Source: an uncultured Pelagibacteraceae bacterium (GTDB lineage Bacteria > Pseudomonadota > Alphaproteobacteria > Pelagibacterales > Pelagibacteraceae). From it: a stretch of 64,000 nucleotides of DNA. Below the pieces are notes generated by a model. That model searched no databases, was not told where the DNA came from, and saw only the letters and a program-made list of their open reading frames with translations. Each line of letters opens with the position of its first letter. Position 1 is the stretch's first letter. Below, piece after piece: positions 42,174 through 50,580 of this stretch. Made by a program: the position numbers and the translations under genes. The DNA lies in contig CACGPY010000004.1 of the NCBI GenBank assembly GCA_902575095.1, positions 1-64,000 on the forward strand. The letters are read 5' to 3'.

Positions 42174-42257
42174 ATGGGTTACCCGAAAAAACACCGTGGA
42201 AGAAGAAAAATTGGCTCTAAAAAAAGAAGAGCAAGAAAAAGAAATAAAAAAAAATAA
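42174..42257 (+). CDS. 27-residue Lys/Arg-rich ribosomal-type protein
   Basis: The ATG follows a perfect AGGAGG Shine-Dalgarno (42161-42166) by seven bases, the strongest ribosome site I saw in the window. The 27 residues include about 18 Lys or Arg, with no acidic residue. Such proteins are typical of ribosomal accessory proteins (bTHX, bL37 and mycobacterial bS22 types). The pattern HRGRRKIG and a run of KKRRARKR is loosely like bTHX but not a clear match. I do not assign a family. It is followed by an unrelated membrane-protein gene after 14 bases. Confidence 0.82.
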   Translation: MGYPKKHRGRRKIGSKKRRARKRNKKK

Positions 42258-42271
42258 TCAATAAAATTTTT

Positions 42272-42973
42272 ATGAATGAGATAACTCAAATAAGGAAATT
42301 GAGTATATGGATATTTTTTATACCTTTAATAGCAATAAATTTCTGTCTTTTTGTTTCTCAAAATTATGAGATCTTCGAAAATACAATTTTCGTAGTCGAT
42401 CAACTTGGTAGATCAGCATTTTCTATTCCGTATTTAGATGGAAGTTTATCTATAAGTCGAGCTTCAAGAACATTTCCTCAATACCTAATTTTTAAGCCAG
42501 CGATGATAATTACTGCTATAACGCTTTATTACTATTGGAAAAATAATAATGATCTAGTAAATAAATTTAAATTTACCAATGTTAATTATAAATTTAAAAC
42601 TTTTGGTATTTTGTCAGCAATTTTTTTAGCAATTCACTCAATTTTCCTTGGTATAAAATTTGATATTCAAATTTATAAATTGATGAGAAGAGTGGTTTTA
42701 TTATTGTTCATTATATTTGAACTTATTGCACAAGGCATTCTTGTTTATCATTTTTTTAAAATTAAGGAAAAAATCTCAAATTTAATTAATAAAAAAATTT
42801 TATTTTTAAAGGCAGTTTTAGTTTCAATTTTAACTGTAGTGGCTATTTTAAGTTTGCCAATACTTTTAAATAAAGGAAATACTCATTTCAAACATGCGCT
42901 GGAATGGAATTATTTTGTAGGAGTGATTTTATTTTATTTATTTACAAGATTATTCTGGAGAAGAACCACATAA
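42272..42973 (+). CDS. integral membrane protein, unknown function
   Basis: The 233-residue protein has six hydrophobic helices (approximate spans 10-28, 76-90, 112-128, 142-162, 178-198, 212-230), with a loop between helices 1 and 2 (about 29-75) containing several charged and aromatic residues. I do not recognise a family. The layout recalls FRAG1/DUF998-like proteins but no motif proves it. It starts 14 bases after the basic-protein gene on the same strand. Its stop codon lies inside the outer hairpin of the minus-strand structured RNA. Confidence 0.7.
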   Translation: MNEITQIRKLSIWIFFIPLIAINFCLFVSQNYEIFENTIFVVDQLGRSAFSIPYLDGSLSISRASRTFPQYLIFKPAMIITAITLYYYWKNNNDLVNKFKFTNVNYKFKTFGILSAIFLAIHSIFLGIKFDIQIYKLMRRVVLLLFIIFELIAQGILVYHFFKIKEKISNLINKKILFLKAVLVSILTVVAILSLPILLNKGNTHFKHALEWNYFVGVILFYLFTRLFWRRTT

Positions 42974-43150
42974 ATTTCCAGGCTTTCGCCCAGAAATTTA
43001 GTAGTTTTGGCTCGTCGTTGTAGGCGCTACCGCCAAGCCATCCCGATGAACTATTCTAGCGCTACTAGGTTCATCTTTCTGCCCTTTAAGCTTGAACCTC
43101 TCGGTTTTTCCTTAAATGGCCAGTTAAGAGTTGCCTCTTAATTGGTTATA
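42971..43150 (-). ncRNA. structured RNA candidate with three GNRA tetraloops
   Basis: GC content is visibly higher than the flanks and no gene is present. Read on the minus strand it forms in order: CCAATTAAGAG-GCAA-CTCTTAACTGG; a closing stem around ACC-GAGA-GGT; GATGAAC...GTTCATC with inner CTAG/CTAG; a TGGCT...AGCCA element; and 13 bp TAAATTTCTGGGC-GAAA-GCCTGGAAATTTA. The three tetraloops are all GNRA on this strand, and the last stem gains two G-U pairs that are C-A mismatches on the plus strand. It lies 49 bases downstream of mnmA on the same strand. It does not look like tmRNA, RNase P or SRP RNA. Confidence 0.75.
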
Positions 43151-43198
43151 TTTAATCACAACCAAAAAAAATTGTTATCACTTTAAACGAGCAATAAT

Positions 43199-44338
43199 TT
43201 AAGATGTTAATTTAGTGGATAAATTTTTATTGAAAGTCTTATCAATCCACCCACCACCTAATACTTTATCCCCAACTTCATTTTTAGAATAAAAAACACA
43301 AGCCTGACCTGGTGAAATTCCTGTTTCTTTGTCAATGATCTCTACTATTGCAGTTGTGTCTAAAATATTTATTTTAGCTTTTAAAAGTCTGCCAGTAGAT
43401 CTTACTTTAATGTTAATAATTTCATCTAATTCTTTTTTAGATCCAAGAATATTTAAATCTCTTAGCTTGATCTCTCTAACTTCTAGACATTCTTTATTCC
43501 CGACGATTATACTATTGTTATTAGCATCAATATTCACAACATATAACGGATTACTGCTTGCAATCTTAATTCCTTTTCTTTGACCAATTGTGTAATTTAT
43601 AATTCCTTCGTGTTCTCCTATTTGCTTTCCTTCAAGATCAAGAATTTTTCCAGGTTTAAAAGACTCTGGTCTAAATTTTTTAATTACTGATGCATAATCT
43701 CCATTAGGCACAAAACAAATATCCTGGCTATCAGGTTTTGTTGCAACGTTTAAATTTAATTTTTCAGCGATAGCTCTAGTTTCTAATTTATCAATTTCTC
43801 CAAGAGGAAATCTTAGATAATCCAATTGCTCTTGGGTAGTGCTAAATAAAAAATAACTTTGATCTCTATTTAAATCCTTAGCTCTATACATATTCGCATG
43901 TCCATTAGTTTGAACTCTTGAGACGTAATGACCAGTTATAAGTGCATCGGCTTTTAATTCTTTTGCGTATTTAAATAAATCTCTAAATTTAACCGTTTGA
44001 TTACACTGTACACATGGTATAGGTGTTTCGCCTGCAGTATATCCATCTATAAAAGATTCTATTACCTCTGCTTTAAATTTTTTTTGATAAAATAAAATTT
44101 TATGATCAATATTTATATTTTCGGAAACTCTTTTTGCATCTAAAATATCTTGACCTGCACAACACTGTCTTCCCTCTTTTGATTGTTTAGTATCGTCGTA
44201 TAATTTTAAAGTTATACCAGTAACGTCATAGCCCTCTTGTTTCATTAGCGCTGCAACAACAGACGAGTCAACACCGCCCGACATAGCAACAACTACCTTG
44301 GTTGCTTTTTTAGGTTTATTAATTCCTAGTGAATTCAT
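43199..44338 (-). CDS. mnmA: tRNA 2-thiouridylase
   Basis: The 379-residue protein has the PP-loop [10 protein letters not shown] (about 18-27), the catalytic-Cys segment PCVQCN (about 102-107), the substrate motif [16 protein letters not shown] with the second catalytic Cys (about 205), and the C-terminal PGQACVFY. It thiolates U34 of tRNAs for Lys, Glu and Gln. It is divergent from the DUF3553 gene, and the structured RNA lies downstream. The length is normal. Confidence 0.95.
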   Translation of the reverse strand: MNSLGINKPKKATKVVVAMSGGVDSSVVAALMKQEGYDVTGITLKLYDDTKQSKEGRQCCAGQDILDAKRVSENINIDHKILFYQKKFKAEVIESFIDGYTAGETPIPCVQCNQTVKFRDLFKYAKELKADALITGHYVSRVQTNGHANMYRAKDLNRDQSYFLFSTTQEQLDYLRFPLGEIDKLETRAIAEKLNLNVATKPDSQDICFVPNGDYASVIKKFRPESFKPGKILDLEGKQIGEHEGIINYTIGQRKGIKIASSNPLYVVNIDANNNSIIVGNKECLEVREIKLRDLNILGSKKELDEIINIKVRSTGRLLKAKINILDTTAIVEIIDKETGISPGQACVFYSKNEVGDKVLGGGWIDKTFNKNLSTKLTS

Positions 44339-44374
44339 TATTAAAGTGTATAATCGAAAAAAGAGTAATTTTCC

Positions 44375-44557
44375 ATGATGCTAATTGATTTTGAACCAGG
44401 AGATTTTGTTAAAAATCCCTCAAATAAAGGTTGGGGTATAGGACAAGTCCAATCAATAATTGGTAATAAGGTTACCGTAAACTTTGAGAATTGCGGTAAA
44501 AGAGTGATAAACATTGAGAACGTAAATCTTGAAAAAATAAACAATGAAAACAAGTGA
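44375..44557 (+). CDS. DUF3553 family small protein
   Basis: The 60-residue protein has [38 protein letters not shown], a compact beta-barrel pattern. The PGD-x-V-x-x-P...WGIGQVQS segment is that of DUF3553, which resembles a Tudor/KOW-like fold. It may start at ATG 44375 or 44378. It overlaps the cysQ start by 14 bases, so the two are probably co-translated. No function is established. A nucleic-acid or protein-binding role is plausible. Confidence 0.8.
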   Translation: MMLIDFEPGDFVKNPSNKGWGIGQVQSIIGNKVTVNFENCGKRVINIENVNLEKINNENK

Positions 44558-45323
44558 ATTAAAAATAATAAGCGAAAGTTTAATTAATACTTTTAACGAG
44601 GCTGGGAAAATTTCTATAGATCTTTATAAAAAAGGTTTAAATATTGAAATTAAGGAAGACAAATCTCCAGTAAGTAACGGTGATCTTAAAGTTAATGAAC
44701 TCATTACATCGAAAATTAAAGAGCTCACACCTAATATACCAATAATTTCTGAGGAGACAGTTAATTTAAAAGTAAAGAATACAGCTAAAATTTTTTGGTT
44801 AATAGATCCGATTGATGGCACAAGGGAATATATTGCTGGCAAAGATGAATATACATTAAATGCAGGTTTAATAATTAATTCTATTCCAGTACTTGGTTTA
44901 GTAGGTGTGCCTAAAAAAAATAGATTGTTTTTTTCTTATGGTCCTGGAGAATGTTATTTAATTGAATCGGGAAAAACCAAAAAAATAAACTGCGTTAAAC
45001 AACAACCTAAAGGTCAAATTGTTGCATTGTCGAGTGTGGTAAAACCTTCAGACATCATATTAAATAAATTGAAAGAATATAATGTAAATTCAATAGTTAA
45101 AATGGCAAGTTCTTATAAATTTTGTGTAATAGCTACAGGCGAATTTGACATTTATGCTGCTAGAGAGAGAGCAAATGAATGGGACTACGCAGCTGGACAT
45201 GCGATTGCTCAAAATGCTGGTGCTATTATTAAAACACTAGATGAAAAACCTTTTTTATATGGCAAAGAAGATTATAAAAATTCCAGTTTATTAATTAGAC
45301 GTGCAAAAAACTTAAATGATTAA
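44544..45323 (+). CDS. cysQ: 3'(2'),5'-bisphosphate nucleotidase
   Basis: The 259-residue protein has the Li-sensitive inositol-monophosphatase superfamily motifs: the metal-binding IPIISEE (near 70), WLIDPIDGTREYI (about 90-102) and EWDYAAGHAI (about 211-220). The REY after the DG motif is typical of CysQ. It removes the 3'-phosphate from PAP or PAPS. No PAPS reductase is seen here, so it may work on PAP from coenzyme transfer reactions. It is coupled to the DUF3553 gene and to the next small gene. Confidence 0.88.
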   Translation: MKTSELKIISESLINTFNEAGKISIDLYKKGLNIEIKEDKSPVSNGDLKVNELITSKIKELTPNIPIISEETVNLKVKNTAKIFWLIDPIDGTREYIAGKDEYTLNAGLIINSIPVLGLVGVPKKNRLFFSYGPGECYLIESGKTKKINCVKQQPKGQIVALSSVVKPSDIILNKLKEYNVNSIVKMASSYKFCVIATGEFDIYAARERANEWDYAAGHAIAQNAGAIIKTLDEKPFLYGKEDYKNSSLLIRRAKNLND

Positions 45324-45465
45324 AACTATCTTAATTATTATATTGTCAGTTACATTTTTCGGTGTATTTTTTTTTATTTTAGTAAGGAATGCACTTAAAA
45401 GAAAGCTAGATATTCTTGTTGATGAAGAAAACAAAAGAAAAAAATCAAATGAAAAAAATAGTTAA
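45316..45465 (+). CDS. 49-residue single-helix membrane protein
   Basis: A short reading frame overlaps the cysQ end by 8 bases and the next gene's start by 17. It has one N-terminal helix (about residues 4-23, rich in Ile and Phe), followed by a charged tail (VRNALKRKLDILVDEENKRKK). This is the pattern of small inner-membrane proteins with a cytoplasmic coil. No family is recognised. The overlaps and the helix make it likely to be real, but the length keeps confidence moderate. Confidence 0.55.
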   Translation: MIKTILIIILSVTFFGVFFFILVRNALKRKLDILVDEENKRKKSNEKNS

Positions 45466-46396
45466 AATATCAAAAATTATATTTGTCTTTGCATTCCTTT
45501 TTAATTTTCAAAGTCTTTTTGCAACTAATACTTGGTTTAGTAAAAATAAAACTTATTCGGGACAAGTAAAATTTAAAGGAATTTCTTACAAACTACCAGA
45601 GGGTGATTGGGAAGTAGCTAATAAATATGATTGGCACATCATGGGTATTCAAGGAGATGGAGTGACTTTAGTTCTTGTAGAAAATAATACAATTAAATCT
45701 TTAATGGAATTTAATAGTGTAACCACTTCAGGGAAAAGACAGGGTTTAGTAAGCGAATATTTAAATAGAATTTATTTTAATGCACCTACCGATGGATGCT
45801 ATGAAAAAAGTGAGTATTACTTGGTAAAAGTTTGGAAAAAAGGGATGGCGGTAAATTGCTTAAGAATTCGTCATATAGATTTAAAAAAAGAAATGTACGA
45901 CCCAGATTATACATATGAGGAAGGATTTGCTGAACCATATTATATGGCAGGATTCAAATACTTTATAAAAAAAAGAAAATTAAAAATTCCAAAAATCTTA
46001 ATCTCCTCGCAACATGCATTTATGTCTCCTTCACACGGGGGGAGAACACAACTTGTATATTTGGATAGAAATCCGGAGTTTTTTAATGGGGGAAAAACTT
46101 TAATTGGAGATGAGAATAATTCTGAATATCATCAATCAAATTTAACTAAACATCCTAAAAAGAAAAAATTGATTGATGAGATAATTCATCAATCTTTTGT
46201 TTATCATAGAAATTTTGAAGATAAACTTAAAGTGAAAGATTATCAAAGGCTAGATCTTGGTTTTGTTGAAAATAAAAAAAAAGAAAATAAGAATAAATCC
46301 ATTGTAAGTGAGCTCGAAAAATTAAATGATTTATTTAAATCAGGTGTAATTACAAAACAAGAATTTGAAGTCGCTAAAAAAAAATTACTTAAATAA
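45449..46396 (+). CDS. secreted protein with C-terminal SHOCT domain
   Basis: About 315 residues. The start at ATG 45449 gives a normal signal peptide (MKKIVKISKIIFVFAFLFNFQSLFA). Longer starts at 45416/45422 add a polar extension. The middle part is a beta-rich domain of unknown family with several Trp and Cys. The last ~30 residues (LEKLNDLFKSGVITKQEFEVAKKKLL) are a SHOCT motif, a short helical pair often found at the end of diverse proteins. It lies in the same operon as cysQ and the small membrane protein. Confidence 0.78.
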   Translation: MKKIVKISKIIFVFAFLFNFQSLFATNTWFSKNKTYSGQVKFKGISYKLPEGDWEVANKYDWHIMGIQGDGVTLVLVENNTIKSLMEFNSVTTSGKRQGLVSEYLNRIYFNAPTDGCYEKSEYYLVKVWKKGMAVNCLRIRHIDLKKEMYDPDYTYEEGFAEPYYMAGFKYFIKKRKLKIPKILISSQHAFMSPSHGGRTQLVYLDRNPEFFNGGKTLIGDENNSEYHQSNLTKHPKKKKLIDEIIHQSFVYHRNFEDKLKVKDYQRLDLGFVENKKKENKNKSIVSELEKLNDLFKSGVITKQEFEVAKKKLLK

Positions 46397-46398
46397 AT

Positions 46399-46959
46399 CT
46401 AAATAAGTTTTATTAATTTATTAAATTCAGCTTTTTCTAAATCTAGAACTCGCTTTGATAAATCAAAACTAAATCCACCTCTGGCCAAGATGCCCATGTC
46501 TTTTTTGTAGAACAATTCACGATTATCATCGGGTCTTAAAGGGCCTATTCTTCTTCTTTTACAAAGTTTTAAAGCAGATACGAAATCTGGTTCAATTTCA
46601 TCTTCTTTAATTTTGTCAATACTTTGTTTAATAAACTTACTATCAATCCCCTTATTTCTTAAAGATTGATTTATTTTATTTAAAGAGTATCCCCTTCTTA
46701 AAAACATTCTAGCTTTTGAATCTGAATACATCTCATCATTTAAAACTCTATTATTTTCAAGATTTGAAATTATTTCATCAATTATTCCAGTTACCTCTTT
46801 TTTAGTTTTCGTACCTTTAATTTTAGTAAGATATTTTTTTAATAAATAAACTTTTAATTGCTGTTTAGATGGACTGTATTTTTCTAAATATGAATATGCT
46901 AAGTCTTTTAAATTTGTAGTCAGATCTTCAAAATCACTTTTATTAACTGTGGGATTCAT
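46399..46959 (-). CDS. recX: RecX family regulatory protein
   Basis: The 186-residue protein is made of repeated three-helix units: AYSYLEKYSPSKQQLKVYLLKK (about 19-40), LNDEMYSDSKARMFLRRGYSLNKINQSLRNKGI (about 76-108) and DFVSALKLCKRRRIGPLR (about 124-141). These are RecX motifs. RecX binds RecA filaments and limits recombination. It is convergent with the SHOCT gene and divergent from the ABA4-like gene, so its own promoter must lie at about 46960-46985. The recA gene is not in the window. Confidence 0.87.
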   Translation of the reverse strand: MNPTVNKSDFEDLTTNLKDLAYSYLEKYSPSKQQLKVYLLKKYLTKIKGTKTKKEVTGIIDEIISNLENNRVLNDEMYSDSKARMFLRRGYSLNKINQSLRNKGIDSKFIKQSIDKIKEDEIEPDFVSALKLCKRRRIGPLRPDDNRELFYKKDMGILARGGFSFDLSKRVLDLEKAEFNKLIKLI

Positions 46960-46985
46960 TTAACTAATATACTATATTATTTTTA

Positions 46986-47456
46986 ATGATAAATAATTTA
47001 TTATCTTTTTTAACTAATGAAAATATTTACTTGGTAACTAATTGGGGAGTAATTCCTTTTTGGCTTATGTTGATATTTATTCCAAATAATCCAATCACAA
47101 ATTTTTTTGTGCAGTCTGTTGTAGCGCCTCTTCTTTTGGCCATTGGATACGCTTATTTATCTTATAATATTTTTTTAGAGGGAAATATTTTTGATGGATT
47201 CGAACTATATTATGGAATTGATGGTCTTTACTCGATGTTTGCCAATGAGTCTTTGTTATTAATTTTCTGGTTGCACTTTTTATCGATAAGTTTATTTGCT
47301 GGTGCTTGGATTGTAAGAGATAGCAAAAAATACTTAATACCTAAAATTATTACGATACCCTCTTTAATTCTTACTTATTTTTCTGGCCCAATAGGATTAG
47401 TTTTCTATTGGTTTATTAGAATTTTCTTTGCTAAAAAAATTAGCTTTAATGATTAA
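46986..47456 (+). CDS. DUF4281/ABA4-like membrane protein
   Basis: The 156-residue protein has four hydrophobic helices (approximate spans 18-36, 40-65, 95-112, 124-150). VTNWGVIPFWLMLIFIPN and the WLHFLSISLFAGAWIVRD segment resemble the ABA4-like family (DUF4281), named after a plant carotenoid protein. The bacterial function is not known. The family occurs in cyanobacteria and proteobacteria. It overlaps the DsbA-type gene by eight bases. Confidence 0.8.
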   Translation: MINNLLSFLTNENIYLVTNWGVIPFWLMLIFIPNNPITNFFVQSVVAPLLLAIGYAYLSYNIFLEGNIFDGFELYYGIDGLYSMFANESLLLIFWLHFLSISLFAGAWIVRDSKKYLIPKIITIPSLILTYFSGPIGLVFYWFIRIFFAKKISFND

Positions 47457-48036
47457 GCCTTTTGATTTTTATTTTGATTTTATAAGCCCTTATTCCTTTC
47501 TTGCCCACAAGCAAATAAGGGAAATTGAAATTAATAAAGGTATAAAAGTTAAATATAATCCAATTCTCTTGGGAGGATTACACAACTTACATGGAATTAA
47601 AGCACCCGCTTTTATACCTGCAAAAGCAAAACATATGATTAGAGACTGTAAATTGATAGCTGAAAAAAATAATATTAAATTTAAATTCAATTCATATTTT
47701 CCAATAAGAAGTTTAAATTTAATGCGAGGAGTTATAGTGGCAGAAGAAGATAATATTAAAAGTTATTATATTGAGAACATTTTTAACACCATCTGGCAAG
47801 ATGGATTAAACATGAACGATGAAATCGTAATTCAAAAAGTTTTAAAAAATTTAAGTGTAAACCCCAAAACTTTTACTTTAAGATCTACCTCTTCTTTAAT
47901 TAAAGACTCTCTAAGAAAAAAAACTAGTGATGCTTATAAAAAAGGTATATTTGGTGCTCCAACTTTTGTTGTAAATAATAAAATTTTTTGGGGTCAAGAT
48001 AGAATTGAATTTGCATTAAACGAGGCGAGCAAGTAG
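47449..48036 (+). CDS. DsbA-fold protein, 2-hydroxychromene-2-carboxylate isomerase family
   Basis: About 195 residues, with the start at ATG 47449 inside the overlap. It has the NahD/DsbA-like pattern FYFDFISPYSFLAHKQI (Ser in place of the CxxC, about 5-21), an inserted helical domain, and FGAPTFVVNNKIFWGQDRIEFA (about 166-187). The enzyme family isomerises hydroxychromene carboxylates with glutathione. A wider glutathione-dependent role is likely in an organism without naphthalene genes. It ends just before the convergent rhodanese gene. Confidence 0.86.
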   Translation: MIKPFDFYFDFISPYSFLAHKQIREIEINKGIKVKYNPILLGGLHNLHGIKAPAFIPAKAKHMIRDCKLIAEKNNIKFKFNSYFPIRSLNLMRGVIVAEEDNIKSYYIENIFNTIWQDGLNMNDEIVIQKVLKNLSVNPKTFTLRSTSSLIKDSLRKKTSDAYKKGIFGAPTFVVNNKIFWGQDRIEFALNEASK

Positions 48037-48037
48037 T

Positions 48038-48436
48038 TTATTTTTTTTCTTTTTGAACTACTTTTAATCCACTTTTTTTTAATGCATCAAAGCCTCCATC
48101 TACATGTGCAACATTTTTAAATCCCATGTCGACTAATGTTTTTGTTGCTAATGCGGAACGCCACCCCAAAGCACAAAATAAAACCATTTTTTTAATATCT
48201 TTTATCTTATTAGTTTGAAAATATGTACTCTCAGGATCTAGCCAAAATTCTAACATGCCTCTTGGGATATGTTTAGAGTTCTCTATTGTGCCTTCTTTCC
48301 AGATTTCTCTAATGTCTCTAACATCAATAAGAGTGATATCATTTTTTTCTGCTAATTTTTTAGCTTCATTTGAACTAAGAGTTTCAATATTTTTAAGTGC
48401 TTCTTCAACTAATGTTTGTGATGATTTAATGCTCAT
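48038..48436 (-). CDS. rhodanese-like domain protein
   Basis: The 132-residue protein is a single rhodanese domain. ITLIDVRDIREIWKEGTIENSKHIPRG (about 30-56) and VLFCALGWRSALATKTLVDMGF (about 86-107) carry the active-site loop with Cys (FCALGWRSA). The Cys is intact, so sulfur transfer from thiosulfate or persulfide is possible. The GW-R-S loop fits the thiosulfate-type group. No signal peptide is seen. It is convergent with the DsbA-type gene and divergent from the Gfo/Idh gene. Confidence 0.88.
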   Translation of the reverse strand: MSIKSSQTLVEEALKNIETLSSNEAKKLAEKNDITLIDVRDIREIWKEGTIENSKHIPRGMLEFWLDPESTYFQTNKIKDIKKMVLFCALGWRSALATKTLVDMGFKNVAHVDGGFDALKKSGLKVVQKEKK

Positions 48437-48485
48437 TTGATATATAAATATTTTATAAATAGAAATAAATCAAAAAAAATTTGAT

Positions 48486-49493
48486 ATGAACTGGGGTGTA
48501 ATTGGTCTTGGCCATATGGCTAAAAACTTTGCTAATTCTATAAAAGAATTAGAGAAAAGTGACCTAAAAGGGGTTTCTAGCAGATCATTTATAAAACTTA
48601 TAAAGTTTGGCTATAGATTTAAAATAAAGCCAAAATTCTTGTACAAAAATTATGAAAAATTATTGCTTTCTAATGATGTTGACAATATTTACATAGGAAC
48701 TCTTAACCACACACACTATGAATTAATTCAAAAATCTATTGACGCTGGAAAAAATATCCTTTGTGAAAAACCTTTTACTATAGATTTAAAACAAGCTCTA
48801 GATATTCAAAAAAAACTTCATGGTACAAATGTTTTCTTTTTAGAGGGAATAGCATATAGAAGCCATCCTCAAACTAAAGATGTTTTGAGGTTAATTAGTG
48901 ATGGGCATATTGGAAAAGTAATAAAAATAAAATCTACATTTGGTTTTGACTCAGGAAAACCGAAAAAGAAAAGTCGTCTTTACAATAAAGAATATGGAGG
49001 TGGAGCAATTCTTGATTTAGGCTGTTATCCTGTCTCAATATCAAATCTTATTGCCAATCAAAACAATCAAGAAGACTCTGCACCTAAAATTTATGACGTT
49101 AAAGGAAAAATGTTCGAAACCGGAGTAGATACTGTTGCTGAGGCAAAGTTGAAATATAAAAATAATATTATTGCAGAAATTAAAGTTTCAATAAGAGAAG
49201 TTTTAGATAACACCACCATCATCATTGGAACAGAGGGAGAAATTCACATTTTAGATCCATGGCTTCCAAAAAAAGAAAATATAATTGAAATACGCAAAAA
49301 AGATGAAATCAAAAAAATTAAATCATCAAGCTTTTTAAGTTTATTTGCTAACCAGATAAATATATTTGAAAAAATTGTTCAAGATAGACAAGTAGAAAAT
49401 AATTTTCATACTATGCGAATTGAAAATAGTATAAATTGTATGAACATATTGATGCAATGGAAAGATAAAATTTTATTAAATGAAAAAAATTAA
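48486..49493 (+). CDS. Gfo/Idh/MocA family oxidoreductase
   Basis: The 335-residue protein has the N-terminal dinucleotide motif WGVIGLGHMAKNFA (2-15), the conserved YIGTLNHTHYELI (about 72-84), the catalytic-lysine motif ILCEKPFTI (about 95-103) and the C-terminal sheet domain with GGAILDLGCYPVSI. It acts on sugars or sugar nucleotides and probably feeds glycan synthesis with the next gene, which it overlaps by 14 bases. Substrate unknown. Confidence 0.88.
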   Translation: MNWGVIGLGHMAKNFANSIKELEKSDLKGVSSRSFIKLIKFGYRFKIKPKFLYKNYEKLLLSNDVDNIYIGTLNHTHYELIQKSIDAGKNILCEKPFTIDLKQALDIQKKLHGTNVFFLEGIAYRSHPQTKDVLRLISDGHIGKVIKIKSTFGFDSGKPKKKSRLYNKEYGGGAILDLGCYPVSISNLIANQNNQEDSAPKIYDVKGKMFETGVDTVAEAKLKYKNNIIAEIKVSIREVLDNTTIIIGTEGEIHILDPWLPKKENIIEIRKKDEIKKIKSSSFLSLFANQINIFEKIVQDRQVENNFHTMRIENSINCMNILMQWKDKILLNEKN

Positions 49494-50535
49494 ACAAAGT
49501 AATAATAAAAAAAGTTTTTTAAAAAAAATATTTATTAAATTTTGTAGAAAATTAGGCTATGAAATAGTTGATCAAAATGACCTTTTTCTTCCTACATCAA
49601 ATTTATTTGCTAATCAAAACCTATCGAAGAGCAATGAGTACTCCATAAATATACCTTTGGGAAAGGCGATTACGAAACGTAAAGTAAATGATCTTACTAT
49701 AATTGTTAGATCTTACACTTCAACGGAAGTTATTAGAAGTGAAATAATGTTGGATCAAAATAAAGAGAGAATTTTTCAAAACCCAAAATCAGAATATACA
49801 TTCAGAACAATAAATTCATTAATAAATTCTTGTAATTATGCATTAGAAAATTTCGGAAATATAAATATTAATCTTATAATTACAGATGATAATTCATCTG
49901 AGACAAATTTAAATCAAATAAAATCTTTACTAAAAAAAGCGAAGTTTACATGTCAGCTAGTCAATTTAAAAAAAGATGAGTTTAATGATTTAATTAAAAA
50001 ACAAGACATCAATGGTAAGGAAATTTCACAAGCAATGGCATCTAATATGAGAAATATACTTAAATCAATTTTTTTAGCTAAAGATAATGCTAGTGATTTA
50101 GTTTATTTCGTAGAAGATGATTACATTCATGAGCAGAGCGCAATAACTGAAATGCTTTTTACTTATGAAAAAATTTGCTCACAATTAAATAGTGAAATTT
50201 TTCTTTGTCCAGCAGATTATCCATATCTATATAAAAATATTGATGAAAAAACTAATATTTTTATAGGCAATCAAAGACATTGGAGAACCGTAAAAGAAAC
50301 ATTAATTACCTTTTTAACGAGTAAAAAAATGATCGAGAAATATTTCGATGAGCTTAAATCTATGGCTACAGTAAGACACCACCCAATGGAAAAAAAATTA
50401 CATGATATTTATGAAAAAGAATTATGTTTAAGTCCTATTCCTTCGCTAGCAATGCATGCAACAAATATTAATTCTTCATATGGTATCCCGCCAAATTTTG
50501 ATTGGAAAAAAAACTGGGAAGATAATAAAATATAA
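49480..50535 (+). CDS. glycosyltransferase-like protein (GT-A type)
   Basis: The 351-residue protein has a basic N-terminal tail and a GT-A-like fold: LTIIVRSYTS (about 68-77), INLIITDDNSSETNL (about 128-142), and SDLVYFVEDDYIHE (about 206-219), where EDD replaces the DxD motif. HHPMEKKLHDIYE and an aromatic C-terminal PNFDWKKNW follow. It is like GT2 enzymes but with weak family identity. With the Gfo/Idh gene it may decorate a surface glycan. A rho-independent terminator follows at 50539-50560. Confidence 0.75.
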   Translation: MKKIKQSNNKKSFLKKIFIKFCRKLGYEIVDQNDLFLPTSNLFANQNLSKSNEYSINIPLGKAITKRKVNDLTIIVRSYTSTEVIRSEIMLDQNKERIFQNPKSEYTFRTINSLINSCNYALENFGNININLIITDDNSSETNLNQIKSLLKKAKFTCQLVNLKKDEFNDLIKKQDINGKEISQAMASNMRNILKSIFLAKDNASDLVYFVEDDYIHEQSAITEMLFTYEKICSQLNSEIFLCPADYPYLYKNIDEKTNIFIGNQRHWRTVKETLITFLTSKKMIEKYFDELKSMATVRHHPMEKKLHDIYEKELCLSPIPSLAMHATNINSSYGIPPNFDWKKNWEDNKI

Positions 50536-50538
50536 AAA

Positions 50539-50560
50539 AAGGCCCGATTTCTCGGGCCTT
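50539..50560. terminator. bidirectional rho-independent terminator
   Basis: A 9-bp perfect stem AAGGCCCGA / TCGGGCCTT with a 4-base loop lies between the convergent glycosyltransferase and ammonium-transporter genes, with A-rich sequence on one side and T-rich on the other. It can serve both strands. Confidence 0.85.
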
Positions 50561-50580
50561 AATTATAATTCATTTAAAAA

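Noticed and set aside
42971-43150. tmRNA, RNase P RNA, SRP RNA or 6S RNA
   Set aside because: None of the conserved segments (tag and T-arm, GAGGAAAGTCC, GGTCAGGTCCGGAAGGAAGC-type loop) were found on either strand. The multi-hairpin pattern does not suit 6S.
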